Shown here in pieces: positions 15,493 to 24,706 of a stretch of 38,103 bases of DNA (position 1 is its first letter; every line of letters starts with the position of its first letter). The DNA is from Gammaproteobacteria bacterium (GTDB lineage: Bacteria > Pseudomonadota > Gammaproteobacteria > UBA6429 > Thiohalophilaceae), in contig JAJRYG010000053.1 in assembly GCA_024275915.1 (NCBI GenBank), forward strand, positions 1 to 38,103, written 5' to 3'. The notes under the pieces were generated by a model. The model was not told where the DNA came from. It ran no database searches and saw only the letters and a list, made by a program, of their open reading frames with translations. The translations under genes and the position numbers were made by a program.

Positions 15493-15960
15493 ATGCCTAC
15501 TTTCGTACGTACAGACAAGTGCGATGGCTGTAAAGGCCAGGACAAGACTGCGTGTATGTATATCTGCCCGCACGATCTGATGAAACTGGACAAAGACGGT
15601 TCTGATACCGGCCATGCAATGAAAGCCTACAACCAGGAACCTGAGCAGTGCTGGGAATGCTACAGCTGCGTCAAGATTTGCCCTCAGCAGGCTATCGAAT
15701 GTCGCCACTATGCAGACGTCGTGCCTCTCGGTGGTTCTGTACAGCCCCTGCGTGGTACCGATTCCATCATGTGGACCATCAAGTTCCGCAACGGTGTCAT
15801 GAAACGTTTCAAATTCCCGATTCGCACCACGCCTGAAGGTTCCATCGATCCTTACGGTGGCAAGCCCGAAGCTGACATGAGCAAAATCGAAGACAATGGT
15901 TTCTTCGTCGAATGCAACGGCTACCGTGCTGGCGACCCCAGTGAGCTGATCTGTAAATAA
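15493..15960 (+). CDS. aprB: Adenylylsulfate reductase beta subunit
   Basis: A 155-residue iron-sulfur subunit of dissimilatory APS reductase. Its ferredoxin-like N-terminal half carries two [4Fe-4S] cysteine sets: Cys10, 13, 21 and 25 (CDGCKGQ, CMYICP) and Cys53, 56, 59 and 63 (CWECYSCVKICP). The C-terminal part (WTIKFRNGVMKRFKFPIRTT and beyond) forms the beta-sheet and tail that wrap around AprA. It passes electrons between the AprA flavin and a membrane acceptor. In sulfur oxidizers the complex works from sulfite and AMP to APS. The length is normal. A strong AAGAGGAG ribosome site is present, and aprA follows after 34 bp. Confidence 0.95.
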   Translation: MPTFVRTDKCDGCKGQDKTACMYICPHDLMKLDKDGSDTGHAMKAYNQEPEQCWECYSCVKICPQQAIECRHYADVVPLGGSVQPLRGTDSIMWTIKFRNGVMKRFKFPIRTTPEGSIDPYGGKPEADMSKIEDNGFFVECNGYRAGDPSELICK

Positions 15961-15994
15961 GTTTCAAGTATTCATTATCTAAGAGGATATAAAC

Positions 15995-17992
15995 ATGGCA
16001 GGAGAATTTGGTAATCCTGAAGTCATCGAAGAATCGGTAGACATTCTGCTGATTGGCGGCGGTATGGCCAACTGTGGCGCCGGTTATGAAATCATGCGCT
16101 GGATCGATGCAGCCAAGAAAGACGGTCATGACCTGACTGTCAAACTGGTCGACAAGGCCGCCATGGACCGCTCTGGTGCCGTTGCACAGGGTCTGTCCGC
16201 CATCAACACCTACATCGGTCCCGAACAGGACCCGGCTGATTACGCTCGCATGGTCTCCAATGACCTGATGGGCATCACCCGTGACGATCTGGCCTATGAC
16301 CTTGGCCGTCACGTTGACGAATCCGTACATCTGTTCGAAGAATGGGGTCTGCCCATCTGGAAACTGGACGAAAACGGCGAACGTCACGATGGTTCCAAAG
16401 GCATGACTCCGCTGGCCGAAGGTGGCAAACCTGTACGCTCCGGTAAATGGCAGATCATGATCAACGGCGAATCCTACAAGTGGATCGTTGCTGAAGCCGC
16501 CAAGAAGGCCCTGGGCACAGAAAACATCGAAGAACGTATCTTCATCGTCAAGCTGATCAACGACAAGAACGACCCCAGCCGTGTTGCTGGCGCGATTGGT
16601 TTCTCCACTCGTAACCACACTGTTCACGTCTACAAGGCCAAGGCCATCCTGCTGGCTGCCGGTGGTTGTGTAAACATCTTCCGCCCACGTTCAGTTGGTG
16701 AAGGTACTGGCCGTGCCTGGTATCCGGTCTGGAACGCAGGTTCCACCTATGCCATGGCTGCTGAAGCTGGCGCCGAGCTGACCCTGATGGAAAACCGCTT
16801 CGTACCGACTCGCTTCAAGGACGGTTACGGTCCTGTAGGCGCATGGTTCCTGCTCTTCAAGGCCAAGGCCACCAACGCCTTTGGTGAAGTGTACATGGAA
16901 CGCAACAAGGAAATGCTGGACGACTATCCTCCATATGGTCATGCTGCTGTTCCTGCTTCCTGCCTGCGTAACCACCTCATGCTGAAGGAAATGAAGGAAG
17001 GCCGTGGTCCTATCTATATGGATACCGTGACTGCTCTGGCCAACCTGCGCGAAACCCTGTCTCCTCGCGAAGTAAAACATCTGGAAGCCGAAGCCTGGGA
17101 AGATTTCCTCGACATGTGTGTCGGTCAGTGTGGTATCTGGGTTGGTGAAAACATCGAACCTGAGAAGAAAAACTCAGAACTGATGCCGACCGAACCCTAC
17201 CTGCTGGGCTCTCACTCCGGTTGCTGTGGTATCTGGGTATCTGGCCCGACTGACGTTGGTGCACCGACTGACGAAACCGAAGCTGGCGTACCTGACCACC
17301 TGCCAAAAGGCTGGAACTGGGGATACCGCAGCATGACCACAGTAAATGGTCTGTTCACCGCCGGTGACGGCGTGGGTGCTTCTGGTCACAAGTTCTCTTC
17401 AGGTTCTCACGCTGAAGGCCGCATGTGTGCCAAGTCCATGGTCAAGTACTGTATCGACAACAAGGATTTCACACCTGAATTCGACACTTCTGTCGAAGAT
17501 CTGGTTGCCGAAATCTACCAGCCGGTGAAGACTTACCTCGAGTTCAAGGACTACACCACTGCTATCGACGTCAATCCTAACTACATCACTCCGAAAATGC
17601 TGCAGTTCCGTCTGCAGAAGATCATGGACGAGTATGTAGCCGGTGTTGCCACTTACTACACGACCAACGAAAAAATGCTGGCCGTTGCAGAAGAAAAACT
17701 GGAAATGCTGAAGGAAGATGCCGCCAAGATGCGTGCCAAGGACCTGCACGAACTGCTGCGTGCTTGGGAAAACTATCACCGCATCCTGACTGCAGAAGCC
17801 CACATGAAACACATCCAGTTCCGTGAAGAATCCCGTTACCCGGGCTTCTACTACCGCGCCGACAAGAACTTCGTCGACGAGGAAAACTGGAAGTGCTTCG
17901 TGAACTCTATCTACGACAAGAACACCCGTAAGTGGACATGCTTCAAGCGTGCTCACAAGGATCTTGTTGACAAATCCAAACTGTTCAAATAA
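15995..17992 (+). CDS. aprA: Adenylylsulfate reductase alpha subunit
   Basis: A 665-residue FAD-containing catalytic subunit of APS reductase, interconverting sulfite + AMP and APS in the cytoplasm. The N-terminal dinucleotide-binding motif is VDILLIGGGMANCGAGYE (residues 13-30). It belongs to the fumarate-reductase/succinate-dehydrogenase flavoprotein family, with MENRFVPTRFKDGYGPVG and GSHSGCCGIWVSG in the substrate region. The length is typical. It is co-transcribed with aprB (ribosome site AAGAGGA 8 nt before the ATG) and ends in a strong terminator. Codon use is notably regular, as in a highly expressed gene. Sat and aprBA together define the APS pathway of sulfite oxidation. The aprM or qmoABC electron-transfer partners are not in this window. 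Confidence 0.96.
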   Translation: MAGEFGNPEVIEESVDILLIGGGMANCGAGYEIMRWIDAAKKDGHDLTVKLVDKAAMDRSGAVAQGLSAINTYIGPEQDPADYARMVSNDLMGITRDDLAYDLGRHVDESVHLFEEWGLPIWKLDENGERHDGSKGMTPLAEGGKPVRSGKWQIMINGESYKWIVAEAAKKALGTENIEERIFIVKLINDKNDPSRVAGAIGFSTRNHTVHVYKAKAILLAAGGCVNIFRPRSVGEGTGRAWYPVWNAGSTYAMAAEAGAELTLMENRFVPTRFKDGYGPVGAWFLLFKAKATNAFGEVYMERNKEMLDDYPPYGHAAVPASCLRNHLMLKEMKEGRGPIYMDTVTALANLRETLSPREVKHLEAEAWEDFLDMCVGQCGIWVGENIEPEKKNSELMPTEPYLLGSHSGCCGIWVSGPTDVGAPTDETEAGVPDHLPKGWNWGYRSMTTVNGLFTAGDGVGASGHKFSSGSHAEGRMCAKSMVKYCIDNKDFTPEFDTSVEDLVAEIYQPVKTYLEFKDYTTAIDVNPNYITPKMLQFRLQKIMDEYVAGVATYYTTNEKMLAVAEEKLEMLKEDAAKMRAKDLHELLRAWENYHRILTAEAHMKHIQFREESRYPGFYYRADKNFVDEENWKCFVNSIYDKNTRKWTCFKRAHKDLVDKSKLFK

Positions 17993-18016
17993 GAACAGTT
18001 CTCGATAGAGACAAAG

Positions 18017-18046
18017 ACCGGGGCCGCAAGGTCCCGGTTTTTTTTT
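18017..18046 (+). terminator. Rho-independent terminator after aprBA
   Basis: A 9-bp stem, ACCGGGGCC with GGTCCCGGT (one G-U), closed by a GCAA tetraloop and followed by nine Ts. It lies 24 bp after the aprA stop. Confidence 0.92.
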
Positions 18047-18107
18047 GCTGAAAAGAAAAGATCCAGAATCACTGCCGTCCCATAAATTCCCTTTTCCCTT
18101 TCTTGGT

Positions 18108-18135
18108 GACGAGTTACAAGTTTCGAGTGACGAGG
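18108..18135. repeat. Dispersed ACGAG/ACAAG-type short repeat
   Basis: GACGAGTTACAAG followed by TTTCGAGTGACGAGG belongs to a repeat family also seen at 24405, 26156, 33231 and 33437 (reverse). The rest of the 18047-18489 gap holds no gene I can support; the short frames in it lack family resemblance and ribosome sites. Confidence 0.5.
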
Positions 18136-18489
18136 GGCTGTGCTTACTGAAGATACAAGCTACACGACAGACCTTACCGGGAGTGCCGGCATCTCGCCGG
18201 CAACACGGTCTGGAGCAAGTGGGCAGGGTGCAATAACCAAAGGGCATTGTACGTGGGATGTCGCCCCATTTTCATGTCCTGCACCCTCCACCCCGCCACA
18301 CGGTTTGTACGATGAAAACAGGGACTGCAAATGTTTGGAGATAAAAGTGCCTGGAGGAAGGCGGGTCGGGCTTCGTCCCTAGGCCAGAGTAGCCCGCATC
18401 CCTGCAGGTTGTGATGGGCCATGATACGTCAGGCTTGTTGCCCCTGCTGTACGTCGCTCGTTCTGGTCGTCCCTGACCTCTTTTCCCTG

Positions 18490-19323
18490 CTATTTGAGCT
18501 TCACCATGTTGCTGTAGGGCCGCATAACCTCATAGGTCTGGCTATCGGCCATCTGGTAGCCCGGCATCCCAATGGTTTTCAGGATGTTCTTGCCCGCGGC
18601 AGTCGTATCCATGCCCACCAGGGCCTGCTGTATTTTCTTTCTTTGCTCTGCGCTGAGGCGCCGGGATACCAGCACTGCCATGCCGGGCAATGGTGGGGTG
18701 CTGGCTATCTCCTGCAGGGGGATGCCCACGTTCTGAGCCCGCCTTGCTGCGTCGGTCGAGACCACACCGGCCTTGATCTTGCCAAGCATGACGGCCTCAT
18801 AGGCCGCATCATGGTTGGGATAGACCCGGTAGCGGGGAGGTTTGCTAAGATTCGAGGTCAGGTAGGCCCTGCCAACTAGGCTGATCGCATACAGCTCCGG
18901 CGGGGTGGCGACTTTCTGGTCGGACAGTTGGGTTATCGACGTGAATCCCGAGTCGATGTTTACCACAATCAAACTCACCAGATCCTCCTTCGAGCGGCCC
19001 ACAACCTCGTAGCGGCCACTGTCTGCCGCCAGGACCGCCAGATGAGGGTCCGTAATCACGATGTCATAATCGCCCCGAGTCGTTCTTGCCACGAAGGTTT
19101 TGAGATTCTTTGTACTTTCCAGCCGGATTTTCTTGCCGAGTTTCTCCGCCAGATAGTCTTTCAGCGGTGCAAAACGCTTGACTGTGGCCGCACTGCTGCC
19201 CATGGGAATGAATCCCATTTTCAATGGGTCGCCGTTCTCACTGGCCGTAACGCTACCTGTGACAACCGCGAGGCACAAAATGCCAGGAAAGAATTTCTGG
19301 ATGAACGACTTTGCCATCAACAT
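18490..19323 (-). CDS. PhnD-like periplasmic substrate-binding protein
   Basis: A 277-residue secreted binding protein of the phosphate/phosphite/phosphonate (PhnD) family. Residues 1-27 form a signal peptide with a cleavage site near VTA|SE. The mature part starts LKMGFIPMGSSAATVKRFAPL, contains YDIVITDPHLAVLAADSG (about residues 96-113), and has the second-lobe pattern HDAAYEAVMLGKIKAGVVST. Proteins of this family either feed an ABC transporter or serve as sensor inputs to kinases and cyclases. No permease or ATPase gene is adjacent, so it is an orphan here. The start ATG follows AGAGG at about 8 nt. The true ligand is unknown; phosphonate or phosphite is a family-level guess. Confidence 0.82.
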   Translation of the reverse strand: MLMAKSFIQKFFPGILCLAVVTGSVTASENGDPLKMGFIPMGSSAATVKRFAPLKDYLAEKLGKKIRLESTKNLKTFVARTTRGDYDIVITDPHLAVLAADSGRYEVVGRSKEDLVSLIVVNIDSGFTSITQLSDQKVATPPELYAISLVGRAYLTSNLSKPPRYRVYPNHDAAYEAVMLGKIKAGVVSTDAARRAQNVGIPLQEIASTPPLPGMAVLVSRRLSAEQRKKIQQALVGMDTTAAGKNILKTIGMPGYQMADSQTYEVMRPYSNMVKLK

Positions 19324-19499
19324 GACGCTACCTCTGGGTAAATTTTTCCATTAAAGCATAGTTCAGTCATGGGTAAATACCAGTCTGGTAAAACCTGTAA
19401 ACTAAAAAGAATAACTCTGGCCGCAAGCGCGTGTTCTGCACTAGAATGAATAGCGAAAAAGGACTCATTCACAACCATTGCCGAGGCATTCGCCCCCCC

Positions 19500-20264
19500 A
19501 TGCCAAACAGCCAGGCCCACCTTCATGTTTTTTCTGACAGCCAGCAGGTTGCCAGCCAGGCCGCTCTATTCTGGGCACAACAGGCCCGCCAAGCGGCCGC
19601 ACAACAGGACGCATTTTATGTTGCCCTGTCCGGGGGGGCGACCCCACGCCTGCTCTATCAGCAACTGGCACAGGACGACGTGGCCGGCCAGATCCCCTGG
19701 CAACAGGTGCATCTGTATTTTGGTGATGAACGCGTTGTCCCCCCCGACCATCCAGACAGCAATTATCGCATGGTACGAGAAAACCTGCTGGATCATGTCC
19801 CCCTGCCTGCCAGTCAGATCCATCCCATGGTTCTGCAAGGCAATAATAATGAAACCAGTGCCCGCCGGGCCGCCAGCGCCTATGCACAGGAACTGCAGCA
19901 GTTACCGACAAGCGCCGATGGCTGGCCACAGTTCGATTTGCTGATGCTGGGCATGGGGGCAGACGGACATACCGCCTCCCTGTTTCCCGGTACCACAATT
20001 TTGCAGGAACAGCAGCAAAGCGTTACCAGTGTCTATGTGGACAAACTCGAAGCCTGGCGGGTCAGCCTGACCCTTCCGGTCATCCAGCGTGCAAAGACCC
20101 TTCTGCTGTTGATCTGTGGCGATGACAAGGCCGAGAGACTGAAACAGGTCTTCGAGACACCGGCTCCGACCGATGACATGCCCATCACCCACATCATCGG
20201 GCAGGCGAATGTCCATCTTTATCTGGATCAGGCCGCAGCCCGCTTGCTGGACATGACAAAGTAA
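19500..20264 (+). CDS. pgl: 6-phosphogluconolactonase
   Basis: A 254-residue enzyme of the DevB/SOL type that hydrolyses 6-phosphogluconolactone in the oxidative pentose-phosphate pathway. It shows ALSGGATPRLLYQQL (residues about 42-56), the family phosphate-binding motif, and the conserved LLMLGMGADGHTASLFPG, together with YFGDERVVPPDHPDSN. The ATG at 19500 is chosen because the protein then begins like its family. An in-frame ATG at 19446 would add 18 residues and neither has a good ribosome site. Its stop overlaps the glk start by one base (TAATG), so the two are translationally coupled. Partners zwf and gnd are encoded in the opposite direction just downstream. Confidence 0.9.
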   Translation: MPNSQAHLHVFSDSQQVASQAALFWAQQARQAAAQQDAFYVALSGGATPRLLYQQLAQDDVAGQIPWQQVHLYFGDERVVPPDHPDSNYRMVRENLLDHVPLPASQIHPMVLQGNNNETSARRAASAYAQELQQLPTSADGWPQFDLLMLGMGADGHTASLFPGTTILQEQQQSVTSVYVDKLEAWRVSLTLPVIQRAKTLLLLICGDDKAERLKQVFETPAPTDDMPITHIIGQANVHLYLDQAAARLLDMTK

Positions 20265-21247
20265 TGAAAATACTGGCCGGTGACATCGGAGGAACCCATT
20301 GCCGCCTGATGCTCGCGCAACAGCAGACAACGGGCCTGCAGGTGCTTGCCGAGCAGAGTTATGCCAGTGCGGCTTATCCGGATCTGCTGCCCGTGATCGA
20401 AACCTTTCTGGCCGAACACGCCGGTCCGAAGCGGCCGGATGCAGCCTGCTTTGCCGTTGCCGGCCCGGTTCGCCATTGTCAGGCCCGTGTCACCAACCTG
20501 CCCTGGCAACTGGATGAGGACAGGCTGGCCGAGCAACTGCAGATCCCTCACCTGAGCCTGATCAACGACTTCGAGGCCATTGGCCATGGCCTTGATGAAG
20601 TCGAAGAAACCGATCTCTGTGTCCTGCAACGTGGCGAGGCCGAAGTGGGCGCACGGCGTGCTCTGATTGGTGCGGGCACCGGCCTGGGTCAGGCGCTGTT
20701 GATCTACCGTCATGGCGCTTATCACCCCTACCCTACCGAAGGGGGGCATGTGGCCTTTGCCCCGCAGGACGAATTGCAGATCCGCCTGCTCGAATACCTG
20801 CTTGGCCAGGAAGACTATGTGAGTTATGAAACCCTGTTATCCGGCAGTGGACTGATACGTATCTATAAGTTTTTGCTCGATACAGGACGCCAGGAAGACA
20901 ACAGGCTGCTGGATCAGGACGGTGACAAGGCAGCCCTGATCAGCATGGCGGCCCTGGCGGGACAAGACCCGGCAGCCAGCGCAGCACTGGATTGTTTTAT
21001 CCGTATCTATGGGGCCCAAGCAGGTAATTTTGCCCTCGATTGCCTAGCCACGGCGGGCGTCTACATTGCCGGAGGGATTGCGACAAAGGTGGTTCCCGCC
21101 CTGCAAAAAGGTGACTTCATGCAGGCATTCCTGCGCAAGGGGAAAATGAGCACACTGATGCAGCAGATCCCTGTATCACTGATCCTCAATGACAACGTCG
21201 GCCTGCTGGGAGCGGCAAAATGTGCGAGCCGGCTCCGGCGCGGCTGA
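20264..21247 (+). CDS. glk: Glucokinase
   Basis: A 327-residue ATP-dependent glucokinase of the Glk (non-ROK) family, phosphorylating glucose to glucose 6-phosphate. The N-terminal phosphate loop is LAGDIGGTHCRLM (residues 4-16). The catalytic Asp is in SLINDFEAIGHGL, and LIGAGTGLGQALL and PTEGGHVAFAP form the nucleotide/sugar pocket. A C-terminal VYIAGGIATKV is the usual adenosine motif. It is coupled to pgl by a one-base overlap. With MalQ and GH57 encoded nearby, it probably recovers free glucose released from glycogen for the pentose-phosphate route. The gene ends 19 bp before a dispersed repeat. Confidence 0.93.
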   Translation: MKILAGDIGGTHCRLMLAQQQTTGLQVLAEQSYASAAYPDLLPVIETFLAEHAGPKRPDAACFAVAGPVRHCQARVTNLPWQLDEDRLAEQLQIPHLSLINDFEAIGHGLDEVEETDLCVLQRGEAEVGARRALIGAGTGLGQALLIYRHGAYHPYPTEGGHVAFAPQDELQIRLLEYLLGQEDYVSYETLLSGSGLIRIYKFLLDTGRQEDNRLLDQDGDKAALISMAALAGQDPAASAALDCFIRIYGAQAGNFALDCLATAGVYIAGGIATKVVPALQKGDFMQAFLRKGKMSTLMQQIPVSLILNDNVGLLGAAKCASRLRRG

Positions 21248-21265
21248 GTGCGGCATCACAGCCTA

Positions 21266-21428
21266 GCAGGCTGTTGAAAAACGCCGTTGTTCGACAGCCT
21301 GTATGCGGTGCAGGGAAGCACCGCCATTTTCAATGACCACAAGTCATTGAAAATGTGAGGGAACGGCAAACTACGTTTGCCGTTCCCGGGTTGAAAAAGG
21401 CCAAGGAAGGGCTTTTTCAACATCCTGC
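21266..21428. repeat. Hairpin-rich dispersed repeat, copy B
   Basis: A 163-bp relative of the element at 10005-10121. The left 95 bp are nearly identical. Copy B has about 45 additional bases containing GGGAACGGCAAAC...GTTTGCCGTTCCC and GTTGAAAAAGGCC...GGGCTTTTTCAAC hairpins. Outer ends extend to GCCTAGCAGG and CCTGCTAGGC, a matching inverted pair. The right end overlaps the TAG stop codon of zwf (21428-21430). Lying between convergent glk and zwf, its hairpins with flanking T-runs could terminate transcription from both sides. Confidence 0.75.
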
Positions 21429-22915
21429 TAGGCTTCGTCGTTGATTTCCAGTGAATTGCGCCAGGCATGGTCGTCCCTGTCAAACAGGCGCAGGTCACTG
21501 TTGGGCCCCCAGCTGCCAGCCGGGTAGGTCTGGATGTAATCCCGTTCCGTATCCCAGACCTTGAGCACCGAATCCACCGCTTCCCAGGCCCAGTGAACCT
21601 CGTCGTAGCGCAGAAACAACGAGCGGTCGTTTTCAATCACGTCCAGCAACAGGGCTTCATAGGCATCGAGCTTTGGTCCGTCTTCATCGCTGGGACTGGT
21701 GTCCAGCTGGGTGGTGTGGGTGAGCATTTCCAGCCCCGGCTGCTTGACCTGCATTTCCAGGCGTACACATTCTTCCGGCTGGATGCCCAGCAACAGCCAG
21801 TTGGGCTTGATCTTCTCGATGTGAGTCTTGCGGAACAGTTGCTGGGGTGGATGCTTGAAGCGAATGCTGATGATGGAACTGTCCCGATTCATGCGTTTGC
21901 CGGTACGCAGGTAAAACGGCACGCCCCGCCAGCGCCAGTTGTCGATGTACAGTTTTAGTGCCGCATAGGTTTCGGTGGTGCTGTTCTCCGGGATGCCCTC
22001 TTCGCCCAGATAGCCCTGCACACTCTGGCCATTGATCTCACCCTGCACATACTGGGCGCGGTAGGCATGGGAATTAACGGCCTGCCTTGAAATGGGCCGC
22101 AGCGACTTGAGAACTTTGACCTTCTCGTCACGCAGGGATTCCGAGTCCATGTTGGCCGGTGGCTCCATTGCCACCAGGGTCATCATTTGCAGCAGGTGGC
22201 TTTGCACCATGTCGCGCAGGGCGCCCACACCGTCATAAAAATTGGCCCGACCGGCGATGCCCTGGGTCTCCGAATGGGTGATCTGCACATGGTCGATATA
22301 ATTGCGGTTCCACAGGGGCTCGAGCATGAGGTTGGCAAAACGGAACACCAGCACGTTCTGCACCATGCTCTTGCCCAGATAGTGATCGATGCGGAAGATC
22401 TGTTCTTCATTGAAATGCCGGTGCAGGCTTTCATCCAGAACCGTGGCGCTTTCCAGATCGTGGCCAAAGGGCTTTTCTATAACGATACGCCGCCAGCCAT
22501 GATCTTCCTCGTTCAGCCCGGCGTTAGCCAGTGTCTGCCCCACCCTGGCATAGAGGGTGGGGGGAATGGCCATGTAGAAAATCAGATTGCCCGGCAGCGT
22601 GTCATCGTCCTGCAGGTTCTGCTTGAGCTGGCGCAGACTGTCGGCGTCGGTCATGTCGCCGGTAAACAGCTGCAGACGCTGGTGCAGGCGAGCGAGAACC
22701 TCCGGCTTGGTGCCATTGCGCACCTGGTCGGCGAGCAATTCGTCGATTTTGGCAAACCATTTGTCCTGCGGCATTTCCCTGCGACTGAAGGCAATGATGG
22801 CCGTATTGCCCGGCAGGCGACCGGCTTCTTCCAGGTGATAGAGTGCAGGCAACAGCTTCTTGCGCGACAGGTTGCCCATCGCACCAAAGATAATAAAGGT
22901 ACAGGGCTCGGTCAT
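21428..22915 (-). CDS. zwf: Glucose-6-phosphate 1-dehydrogenase
   Basis: A 495-residue dehydrogenase for the first oxidative pentose-phosphate step, reducing NADP (or NAD). The nucleotide-binding start is [19 protein letters not shown] (residues 7-25), a variant of the usual GASGDLxxRKL. Catalytic elements are EKPFG (147-151) and the signature RIDHYLGK (175-182, with His178 and Lys182). The C-terminus [18 protein letters not shown] is complete. Length is normal. The start codon overlaps the end of gnd by 4 bp (ATGA), so the two are co-translated. The stop codon TAG lies within the terminal inverted repeat of a dispersed element. Confidence 0.95.
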   Translation of the reverse strand: MTEPCTFIIFGAMGNLSRKKLLPALYHLEEAGRLPGNTAIIAFSRREMPQDKWFAKIDELLADQVRNGTKPEVLARLHQRLQLFTGDMTDADSLRQLKQNLQDDDTLPGNLIFYMAIPPTLYARVGQTLANAGLNEEDHGWRRIVIEKPFGHDLESATVLDESLHRHFNEEQIFRIDHYLGKSMVQNVLVFRFANLMLEPLWNRNYIDHVQITHSETQGIAGRANFYDGVGALRDMVQSHLLQMMTLVAMEPPANMDSESLRDEKVKVLKSLRPISRQAVNSHAYRAQYVQGEINGQSVQGYLGEEGIPENSTTETYAALKLYIDNWRWRGVPFYLRTGKRMNRDSSIISIRFKHPPQQLFRKTHIEKIKPNWLLLGIQPEECVRLEMQVKQPGLEMLTHTTQLDTSPSDEDGPKLDAYEALLLDVIENDRSLFLRYDEVHWAWEAVDSVLKVWDTERDYIQTYPAGSWGPNSDLRLFDRDDHAWRNSLEINDEA

Positions 22916-23832
22916 GACTGTTCGTCCTGGGTCTTGACCGTGTGGCCACCGAAGGCATTGCGCATCATCGCCAGCATGCGATTGCCGTAGCCATTTTCCT
23001 GCTGACTGGCAAAACGCATGTGCAGCGCCAGCGCCAGTACCGGTGCAGGCACCCCCTGGTCGATGCTTTCTGCCACGGTCCAGCGCCCCTCACCGGAGTC
23101 GGCGACATAACCGGAAATGCTCTCAAGGTTCTGATCCTCGGAAAGGAATTCGGCGGTCAGATCCAGCAACCAGCTACGTACCACCGAGCCGTGACGCCAT
23201 ATTTCGGCAATCTCGGCCAAGTCCAGATCAAACTCCTTTTTGCCTTCCAGCAAACTGAAGCCTTCGGCCATGGCCTGCATCATGCCGTATTCGATACCGT
23301 TGTGGATCATCTTGGTAAAGTGACCGGCCCCCACCGGGCCCACATGGGCCCAGCCAGTGTCAGCCGAAGGTGCGAGCACTTTGAGTACCGGCTCTATCTG
23401 GCTGACATGTTCTTCTGCCCCACCGACCATCATGCAGTAACCGTTTTCCAGCCCCCAGATACCACCGGAGGTGCCGGCATCGATGTAGCCGATACCCTCG
23501 TCTTTCATTTGTACGGCACGACGCTGGCTGTCATGGTAATTGGCATTGCCCCCATCGATGATGATGTCACCGGCACTGAGCATGTCGCCCAGGCGCAACA
23601 GCATGTCCTCGGTCACCTCGCCACTGGGCAACATCATCCAGACGATACGGGGGGGGTCGAGCATGTCCAGCAGTGATGACAAATCCGCCGCCGGCAGCAA
23701 CCCCTCTTCATTGGCCAGCCGTTCGACGATCTCCGGCGAGCGGTTGTAGCCCACCACTTCGATACCTCCCCGGCAAAGCCGGCTTGCCATGTTGGCGCCC
23801 ATTTTGCCTAGGCCGATCATTGCTATGCGCAT
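22912..23832 (-). CDS. gnd: 6-phosphogluconate dehydrogenase, decarboxylating (short type)
   Basis: About 306 residues, the short GntZ/YqeC-type enzyme converting 6-phosphogluconate to ribulose 5-phosphate and CO2. The Rossmann start is [36 protein letters not shown] holds the substrate-binding motif, and [18 protein letters not shown] carries the catalytic Lys. Short-type enzymes lack the extra C-terminal repeat of E. coli Gnd and often prefer NAD (family knowledge). Two start codons are possible. ATG at 23838 has its AGGA ribosome site only 2 nt away; ATG at 23832 has it 8 nt away and is preferred. It is followed directly by overlapping zwf. Confidence 0.92.
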   Translation of the reverse strand: MRIAMIGLGKMGANMASRLCRGGIEVVGYNRSPEIVERLANEEGLLPAADLSSLLDMLDPPRIVWMMLPSGEVTEDMLLRLGDMLSAGDIIIDGGNANYHDSQRRAVQMKDEGIGYIDAGTSGGIWGLENGYCMMVGGAEEHVSQIEPVLKVLAPSADTGWAHVGPVGAGHFTKMIHNGIEYGMMQAMAEGFSLLEGKKEFDLDLAEIAEIWRHGSVVRSWLLDLTAEFLSEDQNLESISGYVADSGEGRWTVAESIDQGVPAPVLALALHMRFASQQENGYGNRMLAMMRNAFGGHTVKTQDEQS

Positions 23833-23880
23833 ATTCATTCTCCTGCAGCTGCCTGCCTGTTAGCCTGTCATTGCTTATCA

Positions 23881-23909
23881 CTGTTACAGCAGCACTTTAT
23901 GTGTGTCAA
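23881..23909 (-). promoter_or_regulatory. Predicted promoter of gnd-zwf
   Basis: On the minus strand a perfect TTGACA (23909-23904) is separated by 17 bp from TAACAG (23886-23881). The -10 is weak. The start of transcription would be about 40-50 nt upstream of gnd. The A/T-rich gap 23910-24160 shows TTTTGATCATTTAATGATTG-type dyads but no further assigned element. Confidence 0.5.
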
Positions 23910-24160
23910 TCAGGGGGCTACACAAAGCTGTAACAATAAAAGCCGATAATTCGTTAAACCGCAATCATTTTGATCATTTAATGATTGAATATCATAAATT
24001 ATTTGCTATACCCATGTATGTCAGATTGTATTTATCACCCCAGGGTAAACCTGTTGTTCACTCGGTCTGTTGCATGCAACAAGCATAGTATGGTTTTGGT
24101 CTTGTACCTGACTGAGGCAGGTTTCAAGTATATCTGGTAAAAATGACATCCTCATAGCTA

Positions 24161-24187
24161 TATAATTTTTCAGTTCATACCCGGAGG
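24161..24187 (+). promoter_or_regulatory. -10 box and ribosome site of the SAP-like gene
   Basis: A perfect TATAAT (24161-24166) lies 28 bp before the start codon, and GGAGGA at about 24182-24187 is well spaced from the ATG. The leader would be only about 20 nt. No good -35 is seen at 16-18 bp. Confidence 0.5.
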
Positions 24188-24194
24188 AAATAAA

Positions 24195-24398
24195 ATGCAA
24201 ATGCAGTTAATTCGTGACCTGGCCAGGGAACGTGGCATCAAGGCTGGCCGCTTGAGCAAAATCAACTTGGTCCGTGAAATCCAGCGTAGCGAAGGCAATT
24301 TTTCCTGCTTTGCCACTGCGACCAGTGGTGATTGTGACCAACTCGATTGCCTGTGGCGTGACGACTGCTTTGCGGCGGCAAAGAAAGCCGCAAACTAG
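24195..24398 (+). CDS. Small SAP/Rho_N-like protein with four cysteines
   Basis: A 67-residue protein. Residues 3-30 (MQLIRDLARERGIKAGRLSK onward) resemble the helix-loop-helix of SAP or Rho N-terminal domains, which bind nucleic acid. The second half has a conserved-looking cysteine pattern, Cys38-x8-Cys47-x4-Cys52-x5-Cys58 (NFSCFAT, GDCDQLDCLWRDDC). I recognise this general architecture as a small bacterial family of unknown function, found mostly in anaerobic and sulfur-metabolising bacteria as far as I recall. Metal or cluster binding by the cysteines is inference. The ribosome site and -10 box are good, supporting real expression. It stands alone between gnd and glgA. Confidence 0.75.
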   Translation: MQMQLIRDLARERGIKAGRLSKINLVREIQRSEGNFSCFATATSGDCDQLDCLWRDDCFAAAKKAAN

Positions 24399-24404
24399 TA
24401 AAAA

Positions 24405-24437
24405 CAGTGACAAGGGACAAAGACACGAGTGACAAGG
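24405..24437. repeat. Dispersed ACGAG/ACAAG-type short repeat
   Basis: CAGTGACAAGG...ACACGAGTGACAAGG directly follows the SAP-like gene, and an inverted match CGTCACTCG follows at about 24448. The remaining gap to 24706 contains no supportable gene. Confidence 0.45.
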
Positions 24438-24706
24438 CATCTTCCGCGTCACTCGTACCTCTGTTCCGAAATAGCTGTGCCAAATACCTGATTATTTTCT
24501 GATTGGCAATTTTTCATGGACACCCCCCAAGTACAGCAGAAGCGAAAATGACATGCCGTAAATACATCTACAGCCGCAGTCGCTCCGGGCATCCTGCCTT
24601 CTCGTGACACTTGTGCGTCCTGTATATCCTCCCTGCGGCTGACGGTCATACTCGATTCTGCTGCAGTGGGGACTCTTCACCTGAGTTGAACTGGTATTTG
24701 GAACAG

